Origin: Pseudomonas vlassakiae
GTDB lineage: Bacteria > Pseudomonadota > Gammaproteobacteria > Pseudomonadales > Pseudomonadaceae
NCBI RefSeq assembly: GCF_014269035.2
Contig: NZ_JABWRP020000002.1
Coordinates: 186,001 to 250,000, forward strand
DNA length: 64,000 bases
Direction of reading: 5' to 3'
Part shown: positions 8,340 to 17,178 of the stretch, in pieces
How positions within the stretch are numbered: position 1 is the first letter of the stretch
Layout of the letters: each line of letters begins with the position of its first letter
Program-made: the position numbers and the translations under genes
Notes under the pieces: model-generated
Seen by the model: only the letters and a program-made list of their open reading frames with translations
Databases searched by the model: none
What the model was told of the DNA's origin: nothing

Positions 8340-10405
8340 CGGTCACGCTCCCAGGCTTGTTCGCGGGCCTGGGCCAGCAGTTCAAGGCGCCGTGCGGCGT
8401 CTTCGTCGTCGAGTAGTTCGTGCACCGGAGCGGCGAAGCGCCGGCGCCAGTTGGGGTGGCCGCTGGTGGTGCCGGGCAGGTTGGGTTGCTCGTCGCTGCC
8501 CAGCAGGTCTTCCAGTGGGATGAGCACCAACGGGGCGCGGGTGTGGCCGACGTAGCGGATGGCGGCATCGATCAGCGCGTCATTGTCCGCTTGCGGGCCA
8601 TAGTTGGCCTCCAGCGTGCGGCGCAGGCCTTCGCGTTCCTTTTGCCGATCGTGGCGCCAGTGCAGCTCGGTGGCGGCGTCGATCAGGTTCAGGCGCTGGC
8701 TCCAGTCGATGTCGCGGCTTTGCAGCCAGCCGGCCAGTGGCGCCAGGTCATGGGTGCCGGTGGTGGCCAGGGCATCGTCCGGCCAGTCGAGGATCGGTTT
8801 GAAGTGGCCGGGCTGGGTCTGCTCGAACGGCAATACGCGCATGCCCAGTATGGCCTTGGCCGCCAACTGCTCGCGCAGCCCCTCGGGCACGGTGCCGAGG
8901 TCTTCACCCAGAATGATCGCCTGGTGGCGCACCGACTCCAGGGCCAGCAGGCGCAGCAGGTCTTGCACCGGGTAGTCGAGGTAGGCGCCCTGGTCGGGCT
9001 TGCAGCCACGCGGGATCAGCCACAGCCGGCGCAGCCCCATCACATGGTCGATGCGCAGGCCGCCGGCATGGGCCAGGTTGGCTCGCAGCATCTCGATGAA
9101 GGCGCGGTAGCCGTTGCGCTTGAGGCCTTCGGGAGAGAAGGCGCAAATGCCCCAGTCCTGGCCCGAGCGGTTGAGGATGTCGGGTGGTGCGCCGACCTTG
9201 AGGTTGGCCAGCAGCTCGTCCTGGCGGCTCCAGGCCTGGCTACCGGCGCCATCGGCACCCACGGCCAGGTCGGCGATCAGGCCGATGGCCATGCCATTGC
9301 TGCGTGCGGCGTGCTGGGCACGTTGCAGGCTGCGTTCGGTCAACCACTGGCAGAACGCGTGGAACTCGATCCTGGCCGGATACGCGCTGGCAAAGGCTTC
9401 GACTTCCGGGTGGTACGGGTCGTGCCAGGCGCTGGGCCAGTTGCGCCAGTCGGCGCCCAGGCCATGCTCGACGGCATGCGCCTGCAGCACTTCGAAGCGG
9501 CAGTGGTGCTCCAGAGCCTGGCCACGGGCCTGACGGAAGCTGTCGAAGTCTTTGCGCAGCGGGTGGTCGGCCTGGCTGAAGTCCAGGTAAAGCGCTTCGA
9601 GTAGCCGCAGGCGGGCGTCGGCGGCGCGTGGCCAGTCGACCAGGGGGCGTTGTTCCAGGTCTTCGAGTACCTGTTCCAGGCCGCAGGCCTCGATCGCCAT
9701 GCGCACGGCGCGCTCGCCCAGCAGCGCGGCGGGGCTGGCATACAAGGTATTGAGCAGCAGGCGGCTGGACGGCGAGTAAGGGCTGTAGTGTTGCTGGTCG
9801 ATGGCTGACAGGGCATGGATGGGGCTGATCGCCAGGGCGTCGGCGCCGCGCTCGGCGGCGCTGCGTGCCAGCTGCTCCAGGGCCAGGCAATCGCCATACC
9901 CGCCGTCGCCTGGGCGGCGCAGGCTGTAAAGCTGCACGGCCAGGCCCCAGCAGCGCGGCGGTGGTTCGCTGACGGCGTCAGCCAGGCTCCAGCAACGCGG
10001 CGGTGCCACGGCGACGGTGAAGCTGCGGTCGTTGACCTGCAGCAGGTGATAACCCACCGGCAAGCCGCCGGGCAGGTTGCCCTGGGCATCGAGGGTCAGG
10101 TACTGCAGGCGGTTGCTTTCCAGGGTACAGCGCACGGCGCTGCCTGGCGGGAAGTAGCGCCCGAGGGGCAGCGGTTGATCAAGCTCGGCAGTGATCAGCG
10201 GCGGCAGGTGCTCGGCGTCTTCGGCGGCGTCCACGGCGCGCAGGCTGGCCTGGATGGCAGGCTCGTCGCCAGCGGGGTGGCCCAGGCCGTCGAGGACCTT
10301 GCGCAGGACCTCGTCGCTGACCTGCTGCGGCCGGTTGTTGGCATCGATCCAGTCGCGGGCCAGCCCTACGCGGGCGGCCAGTCGGTGCAGGGCGGTTTCG
10401 CTCAT
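8336..10405 (-). CDS. malQ: 4-alpha-glucanotransferase MalQ (amylomaltase)
   Basis: A 689-residue GH77 enzyme that transfers alpha-1,4-glucan segments between maltodextrins. The frame is open further upstream, but ATG at 10405 (MSETALHRLA) has AGGAG in front and overlaps the treZ stop as ATGA. Catalytic motifs: GLRIDHVMGL near 453, ILGEDLGTVPEG near 500 and TGTHDLAPLAGW near 553. The N-terminal 100-150 residues form the extra domain seen in the long bacterial MalQ class. It lies between treZ and treY, which fits the supply of linear dextrins for trehalose synthesis. Confidence 0.95.
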   Translation of the reverse strand: MSETALHRLAARVGLARDWIDANNRPQQVSDEVLRKVLDGLGHPAGDEPAIQASLRAVDAAEDAEHLPPLITAELDQPLPLGRYFPPGSAVRCTLESNRLQYLTLDAQGNLPGGLPVGYHLLQVNDRSFTVAVAPPRCWSLADAVSEPPPRCWGLAVQLYSLRRPGDGGYGDCLALEQLARSAAERGADALAISPIHALSAIDQQHYSPYSPSSRLLLNTLYASPAALLGERAVRMAIEACGLEQVLEDLEQRPLVDWPRAADARLRLLEALYLDFSQADHPLRKDFDSFRQARGQALEHHCRFEVLQAHAVEHGLGADWRNWPSAWHDPYHPEVEAFASAYPARIEFHAFCQWLTERSLQRAQHAARSNGMAIGLIADLAVGADGAGSQAWSRQDELLANLKVGAPPDILNRSGQDWGICAFSPEGLKRNGYRAFIEMLRANLAHAGGLRIDHVMGLRRLWLIPRGCKPDQGAYLDYPVQDLLRLLALESVRHQAIILGEDLGTVPEGLREQLAAKAILGMRVLPFEQTQPGHFKPILDWPDDALATTGTHDLAPLAGWLQSRDIDWSQRLNLIDAATELHWRHDRQKEREGLRRTLEANYGPQADNDALIDAAIRYVGHTRAPLVLIPLEDLLGSDEQPNLPGTTSGHPNWRRRFAAPVHELLDDEDAARRLELLAQAREQAWERDR

Positions 10406-12144
10406 GGAAGCTCCTGGCCAGGTGGAAGCAGGCTGACCACGCAGCTGTAGGCGGATAGCGCGGTATCGGGGTGGCGGGTGTCGCTGCTGTCGAACAGGCG
10501 CCATTGTGCGGCGGGCAGTTCAACGACCTGCGGCGTCGCGGCCAGGTTAAGGTCGATGCGCAGGATACGGCCGTCGCCCAGGCGCCAGCGTGCGGTCAGG
10601 GCCTGCTCGCCCAGCACCACGGCGCCCAATGCACGGCTGCCGGGCAGGTGTGGGATGACATGGCGCTGGCGCACGTCGAGCAGCTGCTGATACAGGCCGT
10701 GCCAGCCCGCGATGACCTGCTTGCCCTGCGGCCGCGATGCCTCGAAGGTCTGCTCGGCGTTGGGGTCGGGGATGTGTTCGCGTTGCTCGGGGTCGGCAAA
10801 CGCCTTGAAGTGGGCGAACTCGCCGCGTCGGCCCTCGCGCACGGCATCGGCCAGTTCGTCGTGGAAGTCGGTAAAGAACAGGAACGGCTGGCAACTGCCA
10901 TCTTCATCGCCCATGAACAGCAGCGGGATCATCGGCGCCAGCAGCAGCAGGCCGGTGGCCGCACGCAAGGCAGCTGGCGCGCACAGGCGAGTCAGGCGTT
11001 CGCCCAGGGCGCGATTGCCGATCTGGTCATGGTTTTGCAGGAACAACACGAACGAAGAGGGTTCCAGGTGCCCGCTGGGTTCGCCGCGGGGCGTACCGTG
11101 GCGGTTGGCCTGACCTTGGAAGACGAAGCCTTCGGACAGGCAGCGGGCCAGTTTTTCGATGGGTTTTTCCTGGTAATCGGCGTAGTAGCCTTCGGTTTCC
11201 CCGGTCAACAGGACGTGCAAGGCATTGTGGCCATCGTCGTTCCACTGGGCATCGAAGCCCTGCTGCAGCAGCGAGGCCTGGTTGTGCTCGTTCTCCAGCA
11301 CCAGCCACACGTGCCGGCCCGGTTCCACCGCCGCACGCACCCGTTGCGCCAGTTCCATCAGGAAGTCCGGTTGGTCGATGGCGTGCACCGCGTCCAGGCG
11401 CAGGCCATCGCAGCGGTAGTCGCACAGCCACATCAGGGCGTTCTGGATGAAGTACTCGCGCACCTCTGGGCGGCGGAAATCGATGGCGTCGCCCCAGGGT
11501 GTCTGGCGGTCTTCCCTGAAGAACGGGCTGGCGTACTGGTGCAGGTAGTTGCCGTCCGGGCCGAAGTGGTTGTAGACCACATCGATCATCACCATCAGCC
11601 CGTGGCCATGGGCCTGATCTACCAGCGCGCACAGCTGCTCCGGGCTGCCGTAGCTGTGTTGTGGCGCAAAGGGCAGTACACCGTCGTAGCCCCAGTTACG
11701 CTCACCGGGGAACTGCCCCAGGGGCATCAGCTCGATGGCGCTGATGCCCAGCTCGGCCAGCCTCGGCAGCCGCCGGGCGACCCCCTGGTAGCCCTCGAGC
11801 ACGCCGACGTGCAGTTCCTGGATCACCGCTTCGTGCCAGGGCCGCCCCTGCCAAGGGTGCTGCCAGTCGAAGGCGCCGACATCCACGACCTGGCTCGGCC
11901 CGTGCACCCCTTCGGGTTGATAGCGCGACGCCGGGTCAGGCACTTGCAGCTCGCCGTCGATACGATAGTGATAACGGTCACCGGCCCGGCACGGGGCGAC
12001 CCCGGTGTACCAGCCGCCGTCTTCGGGCAGCAGCTCGATCGCCGGCTGCTGGTCCAGTTCCAAGCTCACGCTGCGCGCATCGGGCGCCCACAGGGCGAAG
12101 CGCGCCGACGTGGCGTCCATCAGGTGTGCGCCATGCCTGTGCAT
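10402..12144 (-). CDS. treZ: malto-oligosyltrehalose trehalohydrolase TreZ
   Basis: A 580-residue GH13 enzyme that releases trehalose from maltooligosyl trehalose made by TreY. An N-terminal CBM48-like domain (FALWAPDARSVSLEL) is followed by DVVYNHFGPDGNY near 191, GLRLDAVHAI (nucleophile Asp) near 250, VLENEHN (acid Glu) near 283 and LQNHDQIGN near 372. The first ATG at 12144 has only a weak ribosome site; an in-frame ATG eight codons later (MDATSARF) could be the true start. It begins 13 bases after the glgA stop, so it is probably in one operon with glgA. Confidence 0.93.
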   Translation of the reverse strand: MHRHGAHLMDATSARFALWAPDARSVSLELDQQPAIELLPEDGGWYTGVAPCRAGDRYHYRIDGELQVPDPASRYQPEGVHGPSQVVDVGAFDWQHPWQGRPWHEAVIQELHVGVLEGYQGVARRLPRLAELGISAIELMPLGQFPGERNWGYDGVLPFAPQHSYGSPEQLCALVDQAHGHGLMVMIDVVYNHFGPDGNYLHQYASPFFREDRQTPWGDAIDFRRPEVREYFIQNALMWLCDYRCDGLRLDAVHAIDQPDFLMELAQRVRAAVEPGRHVWLVLENEHNQASLLQQGFDAQWNDDGHNALHVLLTGETEGYYADYQEKPIEKLARCLSEGFVFQGQANRHGTPRGEPSGHLEPSSFVLFLQNHDQIGNRALGERLTRLCAPAALRAATGLLLLAPMIPLLFMGDEDGSCQPFLFFTDFHDELADAVREGRRGEFAHFKAFADPEQREHIPDPNAEQTFEASRPQGKQVIAGWHGLYQQLLDVRQRHVIPHLPGSRALGAVVLGEQALTARWRLGDGRILRIDLNLAATPQVVELPAAQWRLFDSSDTRHPDTALSAYSCVVSLLPPGQELP

Positions 12145-12157
12145 CTTCTAACCCCGC

Positions 12158-13717
12158 TCAGTAGTGGCTCAGGTGGGCCTGCTTGACCAGGTCCTCGTAG
12201 AGGCGCGCGTAGGGTTCCACTGCCTGGCACCAGTTGAACGGCTGGGTCATCGACAGGCAGCGCATGGCATTGAGCAGGTCCTTCTTGCCGTAGGTATAGA
12301 AGGCTCGGCTCAATGCTTCGCGGTAGCTGTCGACGGTCGATTCATCGAACAGGAAGCCGGTAACGCCGTTCTCGATGGTGTCGGCCAGGCCGCCGGTGTT
12401 GCGTGCCACCGGCAGCGAACCGAAGCGCTGCGCGTACATCTGGCTCAGGCCGCAAGGCTCGTAGCGCGAAGGCATCAGCAGGAAGTCGCTGCCCGCGAAC
12501 ATGCGCCGGGCGTCGGTTTCGTTGAAACCGATGCGTACCCCGATGCGGCCAGGGTAGCGCAGGGCCAGCTCGCGCATGGCCTGTTCCTCTTCCGGCTCAC
12601 CGCGGCCGATGATCGCGATCTGGCCGCCTTGCTCGACGATGTAGTCGGCAACGCCCAAGGTCAGGTCCAGGCCTTTCTGGTAGACCAGCCGCGAAACCAC
12701 GGCAAACAGTGGCCCTTCGGAAGGTTGCAGGCCGAACAGCTTGCGCACGGCGTCAGTGTTGCGTGCCTTGCCTTCCCAGTCATTGATGCTGAAGTTGTGC
12801 TCCAGGTGCTTGTCGGTGGCCGAGTCCCAGCTTTCGTCGATGCCATTGGGAATGCCGCCGAGCAGGCCTTGCTGGGCCTTGCTGGCCAGGAAGCCATCGA
12901 GCCCACAGCCGAATTCCGGGGTGGTGATCTCCTGGGCGTAGGTGGCGCTGACCGTGGTGATGTGGCTGGAGTAGGCAAGGCCGGCCTTGAGGAACGACAG
13001 CTTGCCGTAGAACTCCATGCCTTCTTGCTGCATGGCATGGTCGGGTATCGCCAGCTCCGGGCTGCAGCCGCGGCTGTAGACGCCCTGATAGGCCAGGTTG
13101 TGGATGGTGAACAGGGTCGGTGTGTTCAGCCCGCGCCAATGCATGTAGGCCGGCGCCAGGCCGGCGGGCCAGTCGTGGGCATGCACCACTTCGGGCTTCC
13201 AGTGGATCATGCCTTCGCCGGCGGCGATCTCCGCCGCGGCCAGGCCCAGGCGGGCGAAACGGATGTGGTTGTCCGGCCAGTCGCGACCGTTGTTGGCGCC
13301 GTAAGGGGTGCCGTCGCGCTGGTAAAGCTCGGGGCAGATCAGCACATAGATCACCAAGCCGTCGGCCATGTCCATGCGGCCGATCTTGCAAGGCGGCAGG
13401 GCAGCGTGGCCGCCGAGCTCGCCGACGATGTGGATGGGATTGTCGCTTTCCACCACCTGCGGGTAACCCGGGATCAACACCCGGACATCATGCAAGTGCG
13501 CCAGGGCGCGTGGCAGGGCCGCGGAAACGTCGCCGAGGCCGCCGGTCTTGACCAGGTCGGCGATTTCCGAGGTGACGAACAGGATCTTGCGCTTGTTGGG
13601 GTTGTGCTGGCGCTGGGCGCCGGGTGCCGTGCCTGTCTTGGCGAAATCCGGGGTAAGCGGCTCGCGGTTGTCCGGTTTGAATGACTCTACGTGAGGCTCG
13701 ACAGCGGCACTGATCAT
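12158..13717 (-). CDS. glgA: glycogen synthase GlgA
   Basis: A 519-residue GT5 glycosyltransferase adding glucose from ADP-glucose to the non-reducing end of alpha-glucan. The family landmarks are KTGGLGDVSAALPRAL near residue 57 (nucleotide-sugar binding) and the C-terminal YEPCGLSQMYAQRFG near 420. About 45 low-complexity residues precede the GT5 fold, longer than in E. coli. ATG at 13717 (MISAAVEPH) is chosen because GGAGAG lies just upstream. It is the first gene of the leftward glgA-treZ-malQ-treY unit, so the operon promoter should lie in 13718-14237. Confidence 0.94.
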   Translation of the reverse strand: MISAAVEPHVESFKPDNREPLTPDFAKTGTAPGAQRQHNPNKRKILFVTSEIADLVKTGGLGDVSAALPRALAHLHDVRVLIPGYPQVVESDNPIHIVGELGGHAALPPCKIGRMDMADGLVIYVLICPELYQRDGTPYGANNGRDWPDNHIRFARLGLAAAEIAAGEGMIHWKPEVVHAHDWPAGLAPAYMHWRGLNTPTLFTIHNLAYQGVYSRGCSPELAIPDHAMQQEGMEFYGKLSFLKAGLAYSSHITTVSATYAQEITTPEFGCGLDGFLASKAQQGLLGGIPNGIDESWDSATDKHLEHNFSINDWEGKARNTDAVRKLFGLQPSEGPLFAVVSRLVYQKGLDLTLGVADYIVEQGGQIAIIGRGEPEEEQAMRELALRYPGRIGVRIGFNETDARRMFAGSDFLLMPSRYEPCGLSQMYAQRFGSLPVARNTGGLADTIENGVTGFLFDESTVDSYREALSRAFYTYGKKDLLNAMRCLSMTQPFNWCQAVEPYARLYEDLVKQAHLSHY

Positions 13718-14237
13718 ACTTCTCTCCGTCCCTAAGTGTTGGCAGGGTGCTGGCACCCTTGGTGTTATCTCGTGCGGGTTCTCTCTGATTCGGCAATTGC
13801 GTGATGCTATCCATGCCCCGAAGTCGTGCGTGCAGGCACAACGCGATCAGCATTCCGGCCGAAGGCGCTTGGACTGGTTGGGGTAGGCGGGCCGTGCGAA
13901 GGAAGTCCTTTGCGATTGGCCTACTTAGTTGCTGACCCGCCACCATTTCCAAAAGTTCGACTTTTTTACGTCGCTCTTCCTCTGAGCAAATGGCGGGCCG
14001 AAACCTGAGTGTAGGAGAGAGGGAGATAAAAAGGTGACCCACTGGTCACTTCGGTTATGACCGAGATAGACGCAAACGTTGGCGTGTGTGACCGGATATG
14101 AACAGGGGTGTTCGAGGGTGGGGCAGGGCTGGCTCACGCGTGCGCCATCAGGTAACCGAGCAACGTGTCGCGCACCAGAATGGGGCGGGGTTACAGCGCT
14201 GTGGGAGCGCGAAGCTCCCACCAGGAGAGGGGATGAA
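13718..14237. other. intergenic region upstream of glgA, 520 bp
   Basis: No gene was recognised. It should hold the glgA operon promoter, read leftward. A short perfect hairpin TGGGAGC-GCGAA-GCTCCCA lies near 14201-14219, a minimal REP-like element just beyond the stop of the small protein at 14238. Confidence 0.5.
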
Positions 14238-14408
14238 TCAGAAGCCGACGGTCTTGCCGTCGTCGCTACGTGCCTGTTCCAGCAGCATGTGCAATTGAGC
14301 GACCTGCTGGCGCAGCTGGTCACGTTCGTCCTTCAACTGGCGCAGCTCGTCGCGGCGCACGGAGACATAGAGGGTCTGGGTTGGAGTAGCAGGCATCAAG
14401 GTACCCAT
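14238..14408 (-). CDS. small hypothetical coiled-coil protein, 56 aa
   Basis: This short frame begins MGTLMPATPTQTLYVSVRRD and ends ARSDDGKTVGF. The centre (DELRQLKDERDQLRQQVAQL) is a clear heptad-like coiled coil. A good ribosome site, GAGGTG, lies 7 bases before the ATG. There is no signal peptide or membrane segment. It stands alone between the glgA and gnd promoters. I cannot assign a function; a small dimerising regulator or structural protein is possible. The ribosome site and coherent coiled coil support a real gene. Confidence 0.65.
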   Translation of the reverse strand: MGTLMPATPTQTLYVSVRRDELRQLKDERDQLRQQVAQLHMLLEQARSDDGKTVGF

Positions 14409-14611
14409 GGCACACCTCGCAGTTTTGGCTGGTGACAGTTAAAGCGTAGTCGCTTCACGCGGCGCGCATTCTGAATTCTTTCTCTGCCTAAGGGAACTTT
14501 TTTGTTTAACGTTGTCACGCCGTTCGTCGCTGAACCCTCAGGCGCCGTGCTGGACTAATCTGAAAAGCTGAACTGTGGTTGTCATTTATTGGGTAAGGGG
14601 AGCATCGGCTC

Positions 14612-15592
14612 ATGCAATTGGGAATCGTCGGGCTGGGCCGCATGGGCGGCAATATCGCAAGGCGGCTGATGCGCGCCGGCCACCGCACCGTGGTCCATGA
14701 CCGTAACCGTGAAGCCGTGGTCGGGCTGGAAGGCGAAGGCGCCCAGGGTGCCCACGACCTTGGCGCACTGGTGCAGAAGCTCAAGGCGCCCCGGGCGGTG
14801 TGGGTGATGCTGCCAGCCGGCGAGCCTACCGAGCAGACCATCGCTCAGCTGGCCGAGCTGCTGGAACCCGGCGATGCCATCATCGACGGGGGCAACACGT
14901 TCTACAAGGATGACATGCGCCGAGCGGCCGAACTGGGCAAGCGCGGGCTGCATTACCTGGATGTCGGCACCTCCGGCGGTGTGTGGGGCCTGGACCGCGG
15001 CTACTGCATGATGATCGGTGGCGAGAAGGCGGTGTTCGAGCGCCTCGAACCGCTGTTCAAGGCACTGGCACCGGGCGTCGGCGACATTCCGCGTACCCAC
15101 GGCCGCAGCGGTGAGCACGAACGTGCCGAGCACGGCTATATCCATGCCGGCCCGCCTGGCGCAGGGCACTATGTGAAGATGGTGCACAACGGTATCGAGT
15201 ACGGCCTGATGCAGGCCTATGCCGAAGGCTTCGACCTGCTGCGCAGCAAAGGCGGCACCGAGCTGCCGGAAGACCAGCGCTTCGACCTGAACGTGGCCGA
15301 GATCGCCGAAGTCTGGCGCCGTGGCAGCGTGGTCACCTCCTGGTTGCTTGACCTCACTGCCGATGCGCTGGTGGCCGACCCGCAGCTGGCGCAGTTCAGT
15401 GGCTCGGTGTCCGACAGTGGCGAAGGCCGCTGGACCATCGACGCCGCCGTCGAACAGGCGGTGCCGGTACCGGTGCTGTCCAGTGCGCTGTTCGCCCGCT
15501 TCCGCTCCCGCCAGCAGCAGGGCACCTATGGCGACAAGATTCTGTCGGCCATGCGCCTGGGCTTCGGTGGCCACGTCGAGAAAAAAGACTGA
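14612..15592 (+). CDS. gnd: 6-phosphogluconate dehydrogenase, decarboxylating (short form)
   Basis: A 326-residue enzyme converting 6-phosphogluconate to ribulose 5-phosphate and CO2. The N-terminus has the Rossmann motif [20 protein letters not shown] and [14 protein letters not shown] carry substrate-binding residues and the catalytic Lys. The length matches the short class of about 300-330 residues rather than the 470-residue E. coli form. The last bases overlap the zwf start as ATGA, so the two are probably translationally coupled. Together they form an oxidative pentose-phosphate pair giving reduced cofactor and pentose. Confidence 0.94.
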   Translation: MQLGIVGLGRMGGNIARRLMRAGHRTVVHDRNREAVVGLEGEGAQGAHDLGALVQKLKAPRAVWVMLPAGEPTEQTIAQLAELLEPGDAIIDGGNTFYKDDMRRAAELGKRGLHYLDVGTSGGVWGLDRGYCMMIGGEKAVFERLEPLFKALAPGVGDIPRTHGRSGEHERAEHGYIHAGPPGAGHYVKMVHNGIEYGLMQAYAEGFDLLRSKGGTELPEDQRFDLNVAEIAEVWRRGSVVTSWLLDLTADALVADPQLAQFSGSVSDSGEGRWTIDAAVEQAVPVPVLSSALFARFRSRQQQGTYGDKILSAMRLGFGGHVEKKD

Positions 15593-17097
15593 TGACCCAA
15601 CAGACCATTCCTGCTGCTCCGCCCTGCACGCTATTCCTGTTTGGCGCCAACGGTGACCTGGTCAAGCGCCTGCTGATGCCGGCGCTTTACAACCTCAGCC
15701 GTGACGGTTTGCTCGACCGCAACCTGCGCATCGTCGGCGTCGACCACAACCCGGCCACGGCCGCTGAATTCGCCGAGCGCCTGCATGGCTTCATGCAGGC
15801 GCGCGACAAAGGCGGCGAGGGCGCTGCCAAGTGCCTCGACGAAAAGCTCTGGGCGCGGCTGGCCAAGCGCCTGGACTACCAGACCGGCGACTTCCTTGAC
15901 CCGGCGACCTATGCGGCGTTGGCCAGGCGCATCGAGAAAACCAGCCATGGCAATGCCATTTTCTATCTGGCCACTTCGCCACGTTTCTTCCCGGAGGTGG
16001 CTCAGCGCCTGGGCGACGCCGGGTTGCTCGACGAGTCTGCCGGTGGCTTCCGGCGCGTGGTGGTGGAGAAGCCTTTCGGCACCGACCTGGCCAGTGCCGA
16101 GGCGCTCAATGCCTGCCTGTTGAACGTGATGAGCGAGCGGCAGATCTACCGTATCGACCATTACCTGGGCAAGGAAACGGTGCAGAACATTCTGGTCAGC
16201 CGCTTCTCCAATGGCCTGTTCGAGTCGTTCTGGAACAACCACTACATCGACCATGTGCAGATCACTGCCGCCGAGACAGTCGGAGTGGAAACCCGCGGTG
16301 CGTTCTATGACAACACCGGCGCGCTGCGCGACATGGTGCCCAACCACCTGTTCCAGCTGCTGGCGATGGTGGCCATGGAACCACCGGCGGCGTTTGCCGC
16401 CGATGCCGTGCGAGGCGAGAAGGCCAAGGTGATCGGTGCCATCCGCCCCTGGTCGGCAAAAATGGCCCTGAAGAACTCGGTGCGTGGCCAGTACACGGCG
16501 GGCAAGCAGGGCCGCAAGCAGCTGCCGGGCTATCGGCAGGAAAACAACGTCGCTGCCGACAGCCAGACCGAAACCTACGTGGCGCTCAAGGTGATGATCG
16601 ACAACTGGCGCTGGGCCGGGGTGCCGTTCTACCTGCGCACCGGCAAGCGCATGAGCGTGCGCGACACCGAGATCGCCATCTGCTTCAAGCCCGCGCCCTA
16701 CGCGCAGTTTCGCGAGTCGGAGCTGGAGCGGCCCAAGCCCAACTACCTGAAGATCCAGATCCAGCCCAACGAAGGCATGTGGTTCGACCTGCAGGCCAAG
16801 CGGCCGGGGCCGGAACTGGTGATGGAGAACATCGAGCTGGGCTTTGCCTACAAGGACTTCTTCAAGATGACCCCGGCCACCGGCTATGAAACGCTGATCT
16901 ACGACTGCCTGACTGGCGATCAGACCTTGTTCCAGCGGGCCGACAACATCGAGAACGGCTGGCGCGCGGTACAGCCATTTCTCGATGCCTGGGCCCAGGG
17001 CGGCGAGGTGCATGAGTACCGTGCGGGGGAGGATGGCCCCGAAGCAGGCACTGAATTGCTGACGCGCGACAAGCGTGAGTGGCACAAGCTGGGTTGA
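15592..17097 (+). CDS. zwf: glucose-6-phosphate 1-dehydrogenase
   Basis: A 501-residue enzyme oxidising glucose 6-phosphate to 6-phosphogluconolactone. The nucleotide-binding motif LFGANGDLVKRLLMPAL lies at the N-terminus (GANGDL in place of the usual GASGDL). The family signature RIDHYLGKETVQN follows near residue 184, with the essential Lys and His. The length is normal. P. putida-group genomes carry several zwf paralogues; this is the gnd-linked copy rather than the edd/hexR-linked one, judged from the neighbours. Coenzyme preference cannot be read from the sequence. Confidence 0.94.
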   Translation: MTQQTIPAAPPCTLFLFGANGDLVKRLLMPALYNLSRDGLLDRNLRIVGVDHNPATAAEFAERLHGFMQARDKGGEGAAKCLDEKLWARLAKRLDYQTGDFLDPATYAALARRIEKTSHGNAIFYLATSPRFFPEVAQRLGDAGLLDESAGGFRRVVVEKPFGTDLASAEALNACLLNVMSERQIYRIDHYLGKETVQNILVSRFSNGLFESFWNNHYIDHVQITAAETVGVETRGAFYDNTGALRDMVPNHLFQLLAMVAMEPPAAFAADAVRGEKAKVIGAIRPWSAKMALKNSVRGQYTAGKQGRKQLPGYRQENNVAADSQTETYVALKVMIDNWRWAGVPFYLRTGKRMSVRDTEIAICFKPAPYAQFRESELERPKPNYLKIQIQPNEGMWFDLQAKRPGPELVMENIELGFAYKDFFKMTPATGYETLIYDCLTGDQTLFQRADNIENGWRAVQPFLDAWAQGGEVHEYRAGEDGPEAGTELLTRDKREWHKLG

Positions 17098-17107
17098 AAG
17101 ATCCTTG

Positions 17108-17161
17108 TTGCCTGTGCCGGCCTCTTCGCGGGTTTACCGGCGAAGAGGCCGGCACAGGCAA
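17108..17161. repeat. near-perfect REP hairpin before the GH15 gene
   Basis: Two 22-base arms pair perfectly (17108-17129 TTGCCTGTGCCGGCCTCTTC plus GC; 17140-17161 its complement) around a 10-base loop. It begins 11 bases after the zwf stop and ends 6 bases before the AAGGAGG ribosome site of the GH15 gene. It could end zwf transcription or shape read-through. Confidence 0.9.
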
Positions 17162-17178
17162 CCCATCAAGGAGGTGCA

